The position numbers and the translations under genes are program-made. From positions 1 to 8,242 of the forward strand of contig JANJUT010000117.1 in NCBI GenBank assembly GCA_024710445.1: a stretch of 8,242 nucleotides of DNA. The letters run 5' to 3'. The stretch is from Thiobacillus sp. Its GTDB lineage: Bacteria > Pseudomonadota > Gammaproteobacteria > Burkholderiales > Thiobacillaceae. The notes below the pieces were generated by a model. The model saw only the letters and a program-made list of their open reading frames with translations. It did no database searches and was not told the origin of the DNA. This document shows, one piece after another, positions 1-5,977 of the stretch; the stretch's first letter is position 1, and each line of letters begins with the position of its first letter.

Positions 1-217
1 GTTTGGCGTAATAAATCGCCGCGAAGAAAAATACCACCGACAACAGCGTCTCCACTCCGGCGAGCCATGCCGACAGCCCGCTATCCGACCAGACGCGCAC
101 CGTGCCTTCGGTGAAGTAGCCCAGCACCCGCATCGGCGCCAGCCATACCTCCCACGCCACGCACAAAAAAATCAGCGCGATCAGGCTGGCGCTGGCCACC
201 ATTTGCAGGGCTTTCAT
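1..217 (-). CDS. DUF2069 family membrane protein, internally deleted second copy (partial, 3' end beyond window)
   Basis: Reading leftward from the ATG at 215-217, an open frame of 72 codons reaches the window edge. It begins MKALQMVASASLIAL and matches the intact DUF2069 protein encoded at 5630-5977. Bases 1-128 are identical to 5659-5786, and 129-217 carry seven substitutions. Relative to the intact gene, 102 bp (5799-5900) are missing, so 34 residues including the second hydrophobic segment are gone and the join reads WLAPMRVLGYF. The deletion keeps the frame and lies between two copies of cggcgcc. A weak ribosome site (GGGAAG) precedes the start, and the flavocytochrome gene stops 34 bp upstream, so co-transcription is likely. 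It could be a decaying duplicate or a shortened functional variant. The N-terminal residues differ (KALQMVAS against KVLQTLSS). The family function is unknown. Confidence 0.75.
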   Translation of the reverse strand, partial: MKALQMVASASLIALIFLCVAWEVWLAPMRVLGYFTEGTVRVWSDSGLSAWLAGVETLLSVVFFFAAIYYAK

Positions 218-251
218 GTGCAGGCTTCCCGGAGAAACGCTGCGCGGGTCG

Positions 252-1574
252 CTAGCGCATTTCGAACGCCTCCTGATGGAACCGGAGATTTCCCGGCCAG
301 GTGGTGTCCAAACTCTTCCTGAGCTTTTCCGAGAGGCCTTGTGGCCCGCAGAACCAGACCTCGGTGCGGCGGGACCGATCCTTGGCGGCCAGCATGCCGG
401 CGGCGGTCAGGACTTCTCCCTGCCGGGAACCGTGCACCTGCAGCTTGATGCCGGGCAGGGACGCGCAAAGCGATTCCAGGCGGGCGATGAAAGGGTCGGT
501 TTCACGATCCCGCGTGCAGTAATGCAGGTCGGCGGCGGGGGCTTGGCCGGGGTTGTCCTGCAGCGCTTCGAGCCAGGCGAGGAAGGGCGTGACGCCAATG
601 CCGGCAGCTACCCAGATTTGTTGCGCCCGCAGATTGCGGCGATCGAGGTCGAAGCGACCGTAGGGCCCTTCGACCGTCACCGCCTGCCCTGGCTGCAGCC
701 GGTCGGCGAGGTCGCGGGTGTAGTCGCCCAGCGCCTTGATCTGGAAGGAAAGGGTGCGGTCGCCGCGGTCTGCGCTGGCAATGGTGAAGGGATGCGGCCC
801 CTCGCCGCGGTTGAAGGTGACGAAGGCGAACTGGCCGGGACGATGCCCGCGCCAGCCCTGGTCGAGCTGGCAGCGCACGGCAACGATGTCCGCAGCCGGA
901 TGCTCGACGGCAATGACCTTGCCCTGCACCCGGCGCGAGCGACCGATGTGCCCGGCCAGGGAATGCACGCTGCCGTACACGCCGCCGCCCAGCAGCAGGG
1001 CGAGCAGCCCGCCCACCGGCTGCGCCCAGTAGTCGACGGGCGCCAGCAACAGTGCATGGAAGGCGAGCATCAGATAGAGCACCGGCATCGTCTGGTGCAG
1101 GAAGCGCCATGGCCGGTATGGAAAGCGTTTCCACAGGGTCAGCGCCAGCATCGCGAGCACGGCGTAAATCGCCCACTCGCCCATGTCCTCGGCGAGATCG
1201 CGCAGGATTTCCAGCAGGCCGGTGTCGTTGTCCTTCGGCACGCGTCCCGCACGGCCAAACAGGGCCTTCAGGATGTCGTCCGACATCTCGATCAGCCAGT
1301 GCAGGGCGGCAAAGCCGACGGCAAGAATGCCCGCCCATTTGTGTGTTCGATACATGCGGTCGAGGCCGCCCAGCGGCCCTTCGAGCCAGGTTGGCCGGGC
1401 TGCCAGCAGCATCGCCAGGGACATCAGGGCGATCGACAGCAGGCCGCTCAGGTAGAGGCCCTCCTGGCGCATGACCCAGGGGGCGCTGCCGCCGGAGGCG
1501 CCACCCGCGACCAGGACGTCCCACCCCCAGGCCAGGGTGACCAGGGAAATGAGGCCGGCGAGCAGGGTCTTCAT
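252..1574 (-). CDS. Ferric-reductase-like flavocytochrome b (heme b membrane domain plus FAD/NAD(P)H reductase)
   Basis: This is a 440-residue protein with a ferric reductase-like transmembrane domain followed by a ferredoxin-NADP reductase-type module. The N-terminal half has about six hydrophobic segments (roughly 1-20, 40-58, 80-96, 134-148, 162-178, 184-202). Histidines H78, H92, H160 and H173 form two pairs spaced 14 and 13 residues apart, the pattern of bis-heme b binding. The C-terminal half shows the FAD motif HPFTIAS (261-267), GPYGRF (303-308), the nucleotide motif GIGVTPFLA (325-333), FCGP (408-411) and the terminal aromatic FEMR. It should pass electrons from cytoplasmic NAD(P)H across the inner membrane. 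Given its neighbours, the acceptor is probably the DHC/SHP cytochromes rather than iron, but that is inference. An in-frame GTG at 1589 exists; the ATG at 1574 was chosen because GGAA lies upstream and it gives a clean membrane start. It begins 18 bp after the PepSY gene stop. Confidence 0.88.
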   Translation of the reverse strand: MKTLLAGLISLVTLAWGWDVLVAGGASGGSAPWVMRQEGLYLSGLLSIALMSLAMLLAARPTWLEGPLGGLDRMYRTHKWAGILAVGFAALHWLIEMSDDILKALFGRAGRVPKDNDTGLLEILRDLAEDMGEWAIYAVLAMLALTLWKRFPYRPWRFLHQTMPVLYLMLAFHALLLAPVDYWAQPVGGLLALLLGGGVYGSVHSLAGHIGRSRRVQGKVIAVEHPAADIVAVRCQLDQGWRGHRPGQFAFVTFNRGEGPHPFTIASADRGDRTLSFQIKALGDYTRDLADRLQPGQAVTVEGPYGRFDLDRRNLRAQQIWVAAGIGVTPFLAWLEALQDNPGQAPAADLHYCTRDRETDPFIARLESLCASLPGIKLQVHGSRQGEVLTAAGMLAAKDRSRRTEVWFCGPQGLSEKLRKSLDTTWPGNLRFHQEAFEMR

Positions 1575-1592
1575 GGCTGGATTCCGCACGGA

Positions 1593-2018
1593 TTATTTGC
1601 CTGCCGGCGGCGTGGTGGCGGCCTTTTGCGGCAGGTCGTCGCGGCAGCGCCGCTCGTTGCAGTCGGCGGAATTGCGCTGGCCCTGCGTGTACCCCCAACT
1701 GCCGTTCTTGTCACGCCTGGTCTCGCGCTCCTGACGATTGCGGATCTCTCCCGTCTGCGGGTTGAGATACAGCTTGACCCGTTCGCCATTGCGGTGAGTG
1801 GCGCGGGCTTCATAGCCGCCGTCCTCGCGTTCGATCTTCTCGATGTTGCGGTATCCGGCGGCAACGAGCTTGTCGTGAATCTGCGGAATCGACAGCCACT
1901 GGCGCTCGCTGGTGCGGGCAGGTCGGTCATCCTCGGCGAACGCGGGGGCAAGTACGACACTGCCGGCCACCAGTCCGGCGCCAAGGGCGAAAGCAGAAAG
2001 AATGGTCGTGGTGCGCAT
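1593..2018 (-). CDS. Small exported PepSY-domain protein
   Basis: This 141-residue protein has a clear signal peptide (hydrophobic core about 5-25, likely cleavage after AFA at residue 28). A PepSY_2-like domain follows at about 42-93: a helix (IPQIHDKLVAAGY), then strands ending in YLNPQTGEI. The C-terminal tail is charged and carries two cysteines, C120 and C125 (CNERRC), which could form a periplasmic disulfide. The start at 2018 was preferred over an upstream ATG at 2066 because AAAGGAG (2028-2034) lies at good distance and the signal peptide follows directly. It is the first gene of a two- or three-gene unit with the flavocytochrome. PepSY domains are small periplasmic modules often found beside membrane redox enzymes and sensor kinases. 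A role in modulating the flavocytochrome or in sensing is inferred. The operator array at 2082-2120 lies just upstream. Confidence 0.85.
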   Translation of the reverse strand: MRTTTILSAFALGAGLVAGSVVLAPAFAEDDRPARTSERQWLSIPQIHDKLVAAGYRNIEKIEREDGGYEARATHRNGERVKLYLNPQTGEIRNRQERETRRDKNGSWGYTQGQRNSADCNERRCRDDLPQKAATTPPAGK

Positions 2019-2081
2019 GATGAAAATCTCCTTTGGTTGCGGTTTAATCGATGACCGTGCATTCATTGTGCGAGCGGGCGC

Positions 2082-2120
2082 CTGAACCTGTTCTGAAGCA
2101 TCCGTTCATCCGGTATTCAT
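2082..2120. promoter_or_regulatory. Four-hexamer operator array upstream of the PepSY-flavocytochrome unit
   Basis: Four hexamers lie exactly 11 bp apart: CTGAAC (2082), CTGAAG (2093), GTTCAT (2104) and ATTCAT (2115). The first two are direct repeats and the last two are direct repeats in the opposite orientation, so the whole is a symmetric array. An 11-bp step is the usual spacing for tandem binding of OmpR-family regulators. The same design recurs at 3135-3173. On the minus strand a possible -10 (CACAAT, 2065-2070) lies 11 bp past the array with no good -35, which fits an activator-dependent promoter. The likely binder is the response regulator encoded at 3586-4248. This is inferred from site design and proximity. 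Confidence 0.65.
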
Positions 2121-2139
2121 GAACCAGGCCGGGGCAGCA

Positions 2140-2631
2140 TCAGTCCTCATAGAAGCCCCGCTCCGCATCGGCATGGCAGGCGACGCAATTCGCCTTGGTG
2201 CGTACATCCTTGTGCTTCCATTCCCAGGCGGGGACCTTGCGGTGTTCACTGACCCATTTCGGCAACTCGGTAATACGCTGGGGGGCGCTGTTCGGCGCGA
2301 TACCGCGCAGCAGCTTGCTGCTGTAACGCCTGCCGCCCGTGTCGGCTGCATTGGTGACGAGATAGCTGGTAATCCTGGCGGCGGTATCCGCATCGAGGCT
2401 GGCGTCGTCGCCAAAGTGGTCTTTCAGATTGCCCATCATGCGTTTCCACGAACTGGCCGGGAGCATCGAGGGGGCGAAGGCAATGTGGCAACTGCCGCAT
2501 TCCTCCTTGACCAGAGGGTCGACAACCGGGGGGAAGTAGTCGTCGCCGCCGGCCTGGGCTCTTTGCAGCACGATGGCGGAAAAGGCGAGCGCAACCAGGC
2601 CAAGGGCGAGCGGGCGGTAGGGGATGTTCAT
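2140..2631 (-). CDS. Diheme cytochrome c (DHC family)
   Basis: This 163-residue exported protein has a signal peptide with likely cleavage after AQA (27) and two heme c sites, CGSCH (45-49) and CVACH (149-153). The length, the ECGSCH near the mature N-terminus and the second site near the C-terminus fit the DHC family, known from Rhodobacter sphaeroides as an electron donor to SHP. The conserved-looking region between the hemes includes LPASSWKRMM and LPKWVSEHRKVP. It lies 36 bp downstream of the SHP gene on the same strand, with its own strong ribosome site (AAGGAG, six bases before ATG), so the two are almost certainly one transcript. It probably links the membrane flavocytochrome to SHP in the periplasm. 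The family call is firm; the direction of electron flow in this organism is inferred. Confidence 0.9.
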   Translation of the reverse strand: MNIPYRPLALGLVALAFSAIVLQRAQAGGDDYFPPVVDPLVKEECGSCHIAFAPSMLPASSWKRMMGNLKDHFGDDASLDADTAARITSYLVTNAADTGGRRYSSKLLRGIAPNSAPQRITELPKWVSEHRKVPAWEWKHKDVRTKANCVACHADAERGFYED

Positions 2632-2667
2632 GGGATGCTCCTTGTGAAATGAGGGTGTGTCGATCGC

Positions 2668-3084
2668 TTACTGGCTCGCCATGTAGGTGATCCAGTCGCC
2701 TTTTTCCTGCACCGTGCATTCGCGCCCGAGCACTTCCCTGCAATTGCGCTTGAACCACTTTTCAACCTTGGCCGGGTTGGTATAGCGCTTCGGCGTGACC
2801 GATACGGCCACGGCTTCGATGTCCTTGCCGGTCAGGGTGCGGCCGGCGCCGCGCGGATTTTCGCCGTGGCAGGCGGTGCAGGCAGGCGTGTCGGGCTTGC
2901 CGCCGGAAAATTTCTGGGTGTGCAGGGTCTTCCCGCGCGCGGCGGAGAATCCGGAAAAAGTTGGCGTCTCTGTCCTGGCTGCGGTAGCGTATTGAGCCAG
3001 CAGATCTTCGCGCGGGCCAGCGAAGAGCGAGGTGGACAGGATCATGGCGACAATGCCCAGGGGGACGGCAAGCTTCCGGTGCAT
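2668..3084 (-). CDS. shp: SHP-type monoheme cytochrome c (DUF1924, sphaeroides heme protein)
   Basis: This 138-residue exported cytochrome has a signal peptide with likely cleavage after LFA (22). One heme site, CTACH (69-73), is preceded by GGKPDTPAC. The segment VEKWFKRNCREVLGREC (107-123) is the SHP signature: N114 is the expected distal heme ligand (Asn88 in the Rhodobacter sphaeroides protein), and C115 and C123 should form the disulfide beside it. In SHP the asparagine moves away to let oxygen, NO or other small ligands bind, which is unusual for a class I cytochrome. The start at 3084 is fixed by AAAGGAG (3092-3098) and the signal peptide. It is the first gene of the SHP-DHC unit, transcribed from the divergent region holding the operator at 3135-3173. 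The physiological role of SHP is still unsettled; proposals involve O2, NO or related small molecules. Confidence 0.92.
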   Translation of the reverse strand: MHRKLAVPLGIVAMILSTSLFAGPREDLLAQYATAARTETPTFSGFSAARGKTLHTQKFSGGKPDTPACTACHGENPRGAGRTLTGKDIEAVAVSVTPKRYTNPAKVEKWFKRNCREVLGRECTVQEKGDWITYMASQ

Positions 3085-3134
3085 GGTTTTTCTCCTTTAC
3101 GATGGATGTGAAGCTGCACTTTGCCCGCACTGAA

Positions 3135-3173
3135 CTGAACCGAAGGTGAATCCGCCGTTCATCCTGCGTTCAG
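3135..3173. promoter_or_regulatory. Four-hexamer operator array in the divergent SHP / regulator intergenic region
   Basis: CTGAAC (3135), GTGAAT (3146), GTTCAT (3157) and GTTCAG (3168) lie at exact 11-bp steps: two TGAA direct repeats followed by two TTCA direct repeats. Spacing and order are identical to the array at 2082-2120. An extra CTGAAC overlaps at 3130. The array sits between the SHP start (3084) and the PepSY start (3224), so each half can serve one of the divergent promoters. On the plus strand, TTAAAA (3184-3189) lies about 10 bp beyond the last hexamer and may be the -10. On the minus strand, CAAAGT (3118-3123) is a weak -10 at a similar distance. Binding by the neighbouring response regulator, and so autoregulation, is inferred. 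Confidence 0.68.
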
Positions 3174-3223
3174 GCTTGCGGGGTTAAAACAAACTCATGA
3201 AAAAACCCATTCCGGAGTCCGCG

Positions 3224-3586
3224 ATGCCAGGCAGGAAATCGTCGAGAGGATTGCGCGCGGCGCTTTCCGCCGCGCTGCTGCTGGCGCTCCTGGGTGCCGG
3301 GGCAGGCCAGGCCGGCGACGGGCACGACCACGATCGCGCCCGCCGGGCGCTGGAATCCGGCGAGATCGTGCCCTTGCGCACGATCCTGGAACGGGTCGAG
3401 CGCGACTATCCGGGACAGATCATGGAAGTCGAACTGGAGCGCGGGGACACGCGCTGGATTTACGAGATCAAGCTGCTGCGCGCGGGCGGGGCGCTGGTCA
3501 GGCTCGAGATCGATGCCCGCGACGGCAAGCTGCTCGGCATCAAGGGGCCGAAGGCCAAGGATGGCCGCAGTGGAGCGGCACGCTGA
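3224..3586 (+). CDS. Exported PepSY-domain protein, first gene of the regulator operon
   Basis: This protein has about 120 residues. A signal peptide begins MPGRKSSRGLRAALS, with a long Ala/Leu core and probable cleavage near GQA. A His/Asp-rich stretch (GDGHDHD) follows, then a PepSY domain starting EIVPLRTILERVERDYPG and ending LEIDARDGKLLGIKG. The ATG at 3224 was chosen because GGAG lies six bases upstream; an in-frame ATG at 3197 would add nine residues (MKKPIPESA) but has a poorly placed GGGG. The stop overlaps the response-regulator start by one base (TGATG), so translation is likely coupled. Small PepSY proteins encoded with two-component pairs may act as periplasmic partners or modulators of the kinase; that is inference here. 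The GHDHD motif could bind metal, also unproven. Confidence 0.87.
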   Translation: MPGRKSSRGLRAALSAALLLALLGAGAGQAGDGHDHDRARRALESGEIVPLRTILERVERDYPGQIMEVELERGDTRWIYEIKLLRAGGALVRLEIDARDGKLLGIKGPKAKDGRSGAAR

Positions 3587-4248
3587 TGCGCATCATGGTG
3601 GTGGAAGATGAGCCGATGCTGGCCGAGCACCTGGCCGAGGGCGTGCGCGAGGCCGGTTATGCGGTCGATGTGGCGCATAACGGCCTCGACGCCCACTTCA
3701 TGGGCGACACCGAACCCTTCGACGCGGTCGTTCTGGACCTTGGCCTGCCGCAAATGGATGGCATCACCGTGCTGAAAAAATGGCGCGACGCCGGGCGCAC
3801 CATGCCGGTGCTGATCCTTACCGCGCGCGACAACTGGCACGAAAAAGTGGCCGGCATCGATGCCGGCGCCGACGATTACCTGACCAAACCCTTCCACATG
3901 GAAGAACTGCTGGCGCGCCTGCGCGCGCTGATCCGCCGCGCCGGCGGCCATGCCAGCGCCGAGCTGGCCTGCGGCCCGGTGACGCTGGACACCCGCAACA
4001 ACCGCGTCACCGTCGAGGGCCGGGCGCTGACGCTGACCAGCCACGAATACCGCGTGCTGGCGTATCTCATGCACCACGCGGGCGAGGTGGTTTCCCGCAG
4101 CGATCTGGTCGAGCACATCTACGCGCAGGATTTCGATCGCGACTCCAACACCGTCGAGGTTTTCATCGGCCGCCTGCGCAAGAAGCTGCCGCCCGGATTG
4201 ATCGAAACCGTGCGCGGCATGGGCTATCGCCTCGTCAACCCGCAATGA
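3586..4248 (+). CDS. OmpR-family response regulator (QseB/PmrA/PhoP-like)
   Basis: This 220-residue two-domain regulator has an N-terminal receiver with the acidic pair D8/E9, the phospho-acceptor D51 (VVLDLGLP), T79 (ILTARD) and K101 (LTKPF). A C-terminal winged-helix DNA-binding domain (about 126-218) includes LTLTSHEYRVLAYLMHHAG, the recognition-helix region with SNTVEVFIGRLRKKL, and the terminal ETVRGMGYRL. All key residues are present, so it should be phosphorylated by the kinase encoded directly downstream. Its start overlaps the PepSY stop by one base, and its stop overlaps the kinase start by four (ATGA). The sequence resembles QseB, PmrA and PhoP; this does not settle which signal it answers. 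Its likely targets are the two arrays at 2082-2120 and 3135-3173, which have the 11-bp tandem half-sites typical of this family. Confidence 0.94.
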   Translation: MRIMVVEDEPMLAEHLAEGVREAGYAVDVAHNGLDAHFMGDTEPFDAVVLDLGLPQMDGITVLKKWRDAGRTMPVLILTARDNWHEKVAGIDAGADDYLTKPFHMEELLARLRALIRRAGGHASAELACGPVTLDTRNNRVTVEGRALTLTSHEYRVLAYLMHHAGEVVSRSDLVEHIYAQDFDRDSNTVEVFIGRLRKKLPPGLIETVRGMGYRLVNPQ

Positions 4249-5615
4249 CGCTGGCCACCCTGCGCGGCTCGCTGCGCTTTCGTCTGCTGCTGGGCACGCT
4301 GTTCTGGATTGCCGCCACCATCCTCGTTGCCGGCTGGGGTCTGGGCAACATGTTTCGCCAGCATGTGGAACTGCAGTTTCATGCCGAACTGAAAACCCAT
4401 CTCGACCAGCTGACCGCCCAGCTGGTGCTCGACGATCAAGGCCAGCCGATGCTGGCGATGCCGTTGAGCGACCCTCGCCTCAACAAGCCATTTGCGGGTC
4501 TCTACTGGCAGATCGACCGCCTCGCCGGTCCCGGTCTTCCGGCAAGCCCGGCCGTGATGCGCTCGCGCTCCCTGTGGGATCAGGTGCTGCACGTGCCCGC
4601 GGATGCGCCCGCCAGCGGGGACATCCACCAGCACCGCATCGCCGGCCCGCAAGGGGAGATGCTGGGAATGATCGAGCGCAGCGTGCGGATCGACGTGCTG
4701 CCGCTGCGGCTGATCGTCGCCGCCGACGAAGGCCTGATGATCGAGCCGGTGGCGCGCTTCAACAAGGAACTCTGGCTGGCGCTGGGCGTGCTGGGCCTCG
4801 GGCTGGCGCTGGCGGCACTGGTGCAGGTTTTCGTCGGACTGGCGCCGCTGCAGAAGCTGCGCGCTGCGCTCGGGCGCGTGCACGGCGGTGAATCGCAGCG
4901 GATGGAGGGGGTGTTCCCGGCGGAAATCATGCCGCTGGTCGAGGAATTCAACACCGTGCTGGCGCGAAATGCCGAAGTCGTCGAGCGTGCCCGCACCCAG
5001 GCGGGCAATCTCGCCCATGCGCTGAAAACGCCCTTGAGTGTCCTCGCCAATGCAGCCGACGGCAAGGACGATGCATTGGCGCGTCTGGTGGCCGCCCAGA
5101 CCGAGATGGCGCGCAGGCAGGTGGATTATCACCTGGCGCGGGCGCAGGCCGCGGCCGCGGTTCGCCTGCCGGGCGCGCGGACGCCGCTCGGCCCCATCGT
5201 CGATGGACTGGTGCGGGCCATGCGGCGCATTCATGCCGGGCGGAATCTCGATCTGGTGGTTCAGCCGATACCGGCAACTTTGGCGTTTCGCGGCGAAGTG
5301 CAGGATTTGCAGGAAATGCTCGGCAACCTGCTCGACAACGCGTGCAAGTGGGCATCGCACCGCGTCGAGATCGATGCCGTCATCGAACAGGACCGGCTCG
5401 TGATCCGCGTCGACGACGACGGCAAAGGCATCGCCGCGGCGCAGCGGGAGGCCATGCTCCGCCGCGGCGTCAGGGCCGATCAGCAGGTTCCCGGCAGCGG
5501 ACTCGGACTGGCCATCGTCGACGATCTGGCCCGCATGTATGGTGGTCTGGTCGTGCTGGCGGATTCGCCGCTCGGAGGGTTGCGGGCAGTCCTGACCTTG
5601 CCCGCCGCGCAATAA
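4245..5615 (+). CDS. PhoQ-like sensor histidine kinase
   Basis: This 456-residue inner-membrane kinase has TM1 at about 13-34, a periplasmic sensor region of about 140 residues (35-172) and TM2 at about 175-198. A HAMP-like linker (199-250) is followed by the dimerisation helix with the phospho-accepting H258 in NLAHALKTPLSVLANA. The ATPase domain shows the N box (MLGNLLDNACKWA, around N361/N365), G1 (VDDDGKGI, 389-396) and G2 (GSGLGLAI, 417-424). The HALKTPL H box and the NLLDNACKWA N box are of the PhoQ type rather than the HELRTPL type usual in QseC. The sensor region has no long acidic patch like enterobacterial PhoQ, so the ligand should not be assumed to be Mg2+. The start overlaps the response-regulator stop as ATGA, which implies coupled translation. 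Only 14 bp separate its stop from the end of the convergent DUF2069 gene, and I see no clear terminator there. Confidence 0.93.
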   Translation: MTLATLRGSLRFRLLLGTLFWIAATILVAGWGLGNMFRQHVELQFHAELKTHLDQLTAQLVLDDQGQPMLAMPLSDPRLNKPFAGLYWQIDRLAGPGLPASPAVMRSRSLWDQVLHVPADAPASGDIHQHRIAGPQGEMLGMIERSVRIDVLPLRLIVAADEGLMIEPVARFNKELWLALGVLGLGLALAALVQVFVGLAPLQKLRAALGRVHGGESQRMEGVFPAEIMPLVEEFNTVLARNAEVVERARTQAGNLAHALKTPLSVLANAADGKDDALARLVAAQTEMARRQVDYHLARAQAAAAVRLPGARTPLGPIVDGLVRAMRRIHAGRNLDLVVQPIPATLAFRGEVQDLQEMLGNLLDNACKWASHRVEIDAVIEQDRLVIRVDDDGKGIAAAQREAMLRRGVRADQQVPGSGLGLAIVDDLARMYGGLVVLADSPLGGLRAVLTLPAAQ

Positions 5616-5629
5616 GCGTCAGCCGTTAT

Positions 5630-5977
5630 TTATCGGTTACGCCGCGAGGGCGCGCTCAGTTTGGCGTAATAAATCGCCGCGAAGAAAAATACCACCGACA
5701 ACAGCGTCTCCACTCCGGCGAGCCATGCCGACAGCCCGCTATCCGACCAGACGCGCACCGTGCCTTCGGTGAAGTAGCCCAGCACCAGCATCGGCGCCCA
5801 TTGGTAGGTATAGCGGCGGCCCTTGAGGATGCCCATCAGCGGCAGCAGCAGCGGCAGGGCTTTCAGCACCAGAGTCGAGCCGCCGGGGCGCAGCGGCGCC
5901 AGCCATAACTCCCACGCCACGCACAAAAAAATCAGCGCGATCAGGCTGGCGCTGGATAGCGTTTGCAGGACTTTCAT
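5630..5977 (-). CDS. DUF2069 family membrane protein (intact copy)
   Basis: This 115-residue integral membrane protein has four predicted hydrophobic segments (about 8-27, 34-51, 58-76, 80-105) and a basic C-terminus (PSRRNR). The length and motifs such as VLGYFTEGTVRVWSD fit the DUF2069 family, which has no established function. It commonly sits next to wrbA in beta- and gammaproteobacteria, as it does here with wrbA upstream on the same strand. The ATG at 5977 overlaps the stop of the preceding mini-ORF as ATGA, and AAGG lies ten bases upstream. Positions 5659-5786 are identical to the left edge of the window (1-128), which carries a shortened copy. Confidence 0.88.
   Translation of the reverse strand: MKVLQTLSSASLIALIFLCVAWELWLAPLRPGGSTLVLKALPLLLPLMGILKGRRYTYQWAPMLVLGYFTEGTVRVWSDSGLSAWLAGVETLLSVVFFFAAIYYAKLSAPSRRNR

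Noticed and set aside
502..1698. Minus-strand frame of 398 codons overlapping the flavocytochrome
   Set aside because: It is an alternative frame of the same strand with Arg/Ala/Pro-rich composition and no motifs; the flavocytochrome frame carries all conserved residues.
216..2054. Plus-strand open frame of 612 codons
   Set aside because: It lies antisense to the flavocytochrome and PepSY genes, whose motifs and signal peptide are unmistakable; it has no recognisable domain and comes from high-GC codon structure.
2117..2124. Palindrome ttcatgaa after the DHC gene as a terminator
   Set aside because: It is too short and AT-rich with no T tract, and it overlaps the operator array, which explains it better.
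3197..3223. Upstream ATG for the PepSY gene at 3197
   Set aside because: The ribosome site is poorly spaced, and the ATG at 3224 has GGAG six bases away and gives a normal signal peptide. The longer form remains possible.
3460..4245. Minus-strand frame of 261 codons
   Set aside because: It is a shadow of the response regulator gene, which has all catalytic residues.
4224..5612. Minus-strand open frame of 462 codons
   Set aside because: It is antisense to the sensor kinase, rich in His/Arg/Gln with low-complexity composition, and has no motif.
5616..5629. Terminator between the convergent kinase and DUF2069 genes
   Set aside because: The gap is only 14 bp and I find no stem-loop with a T tract.
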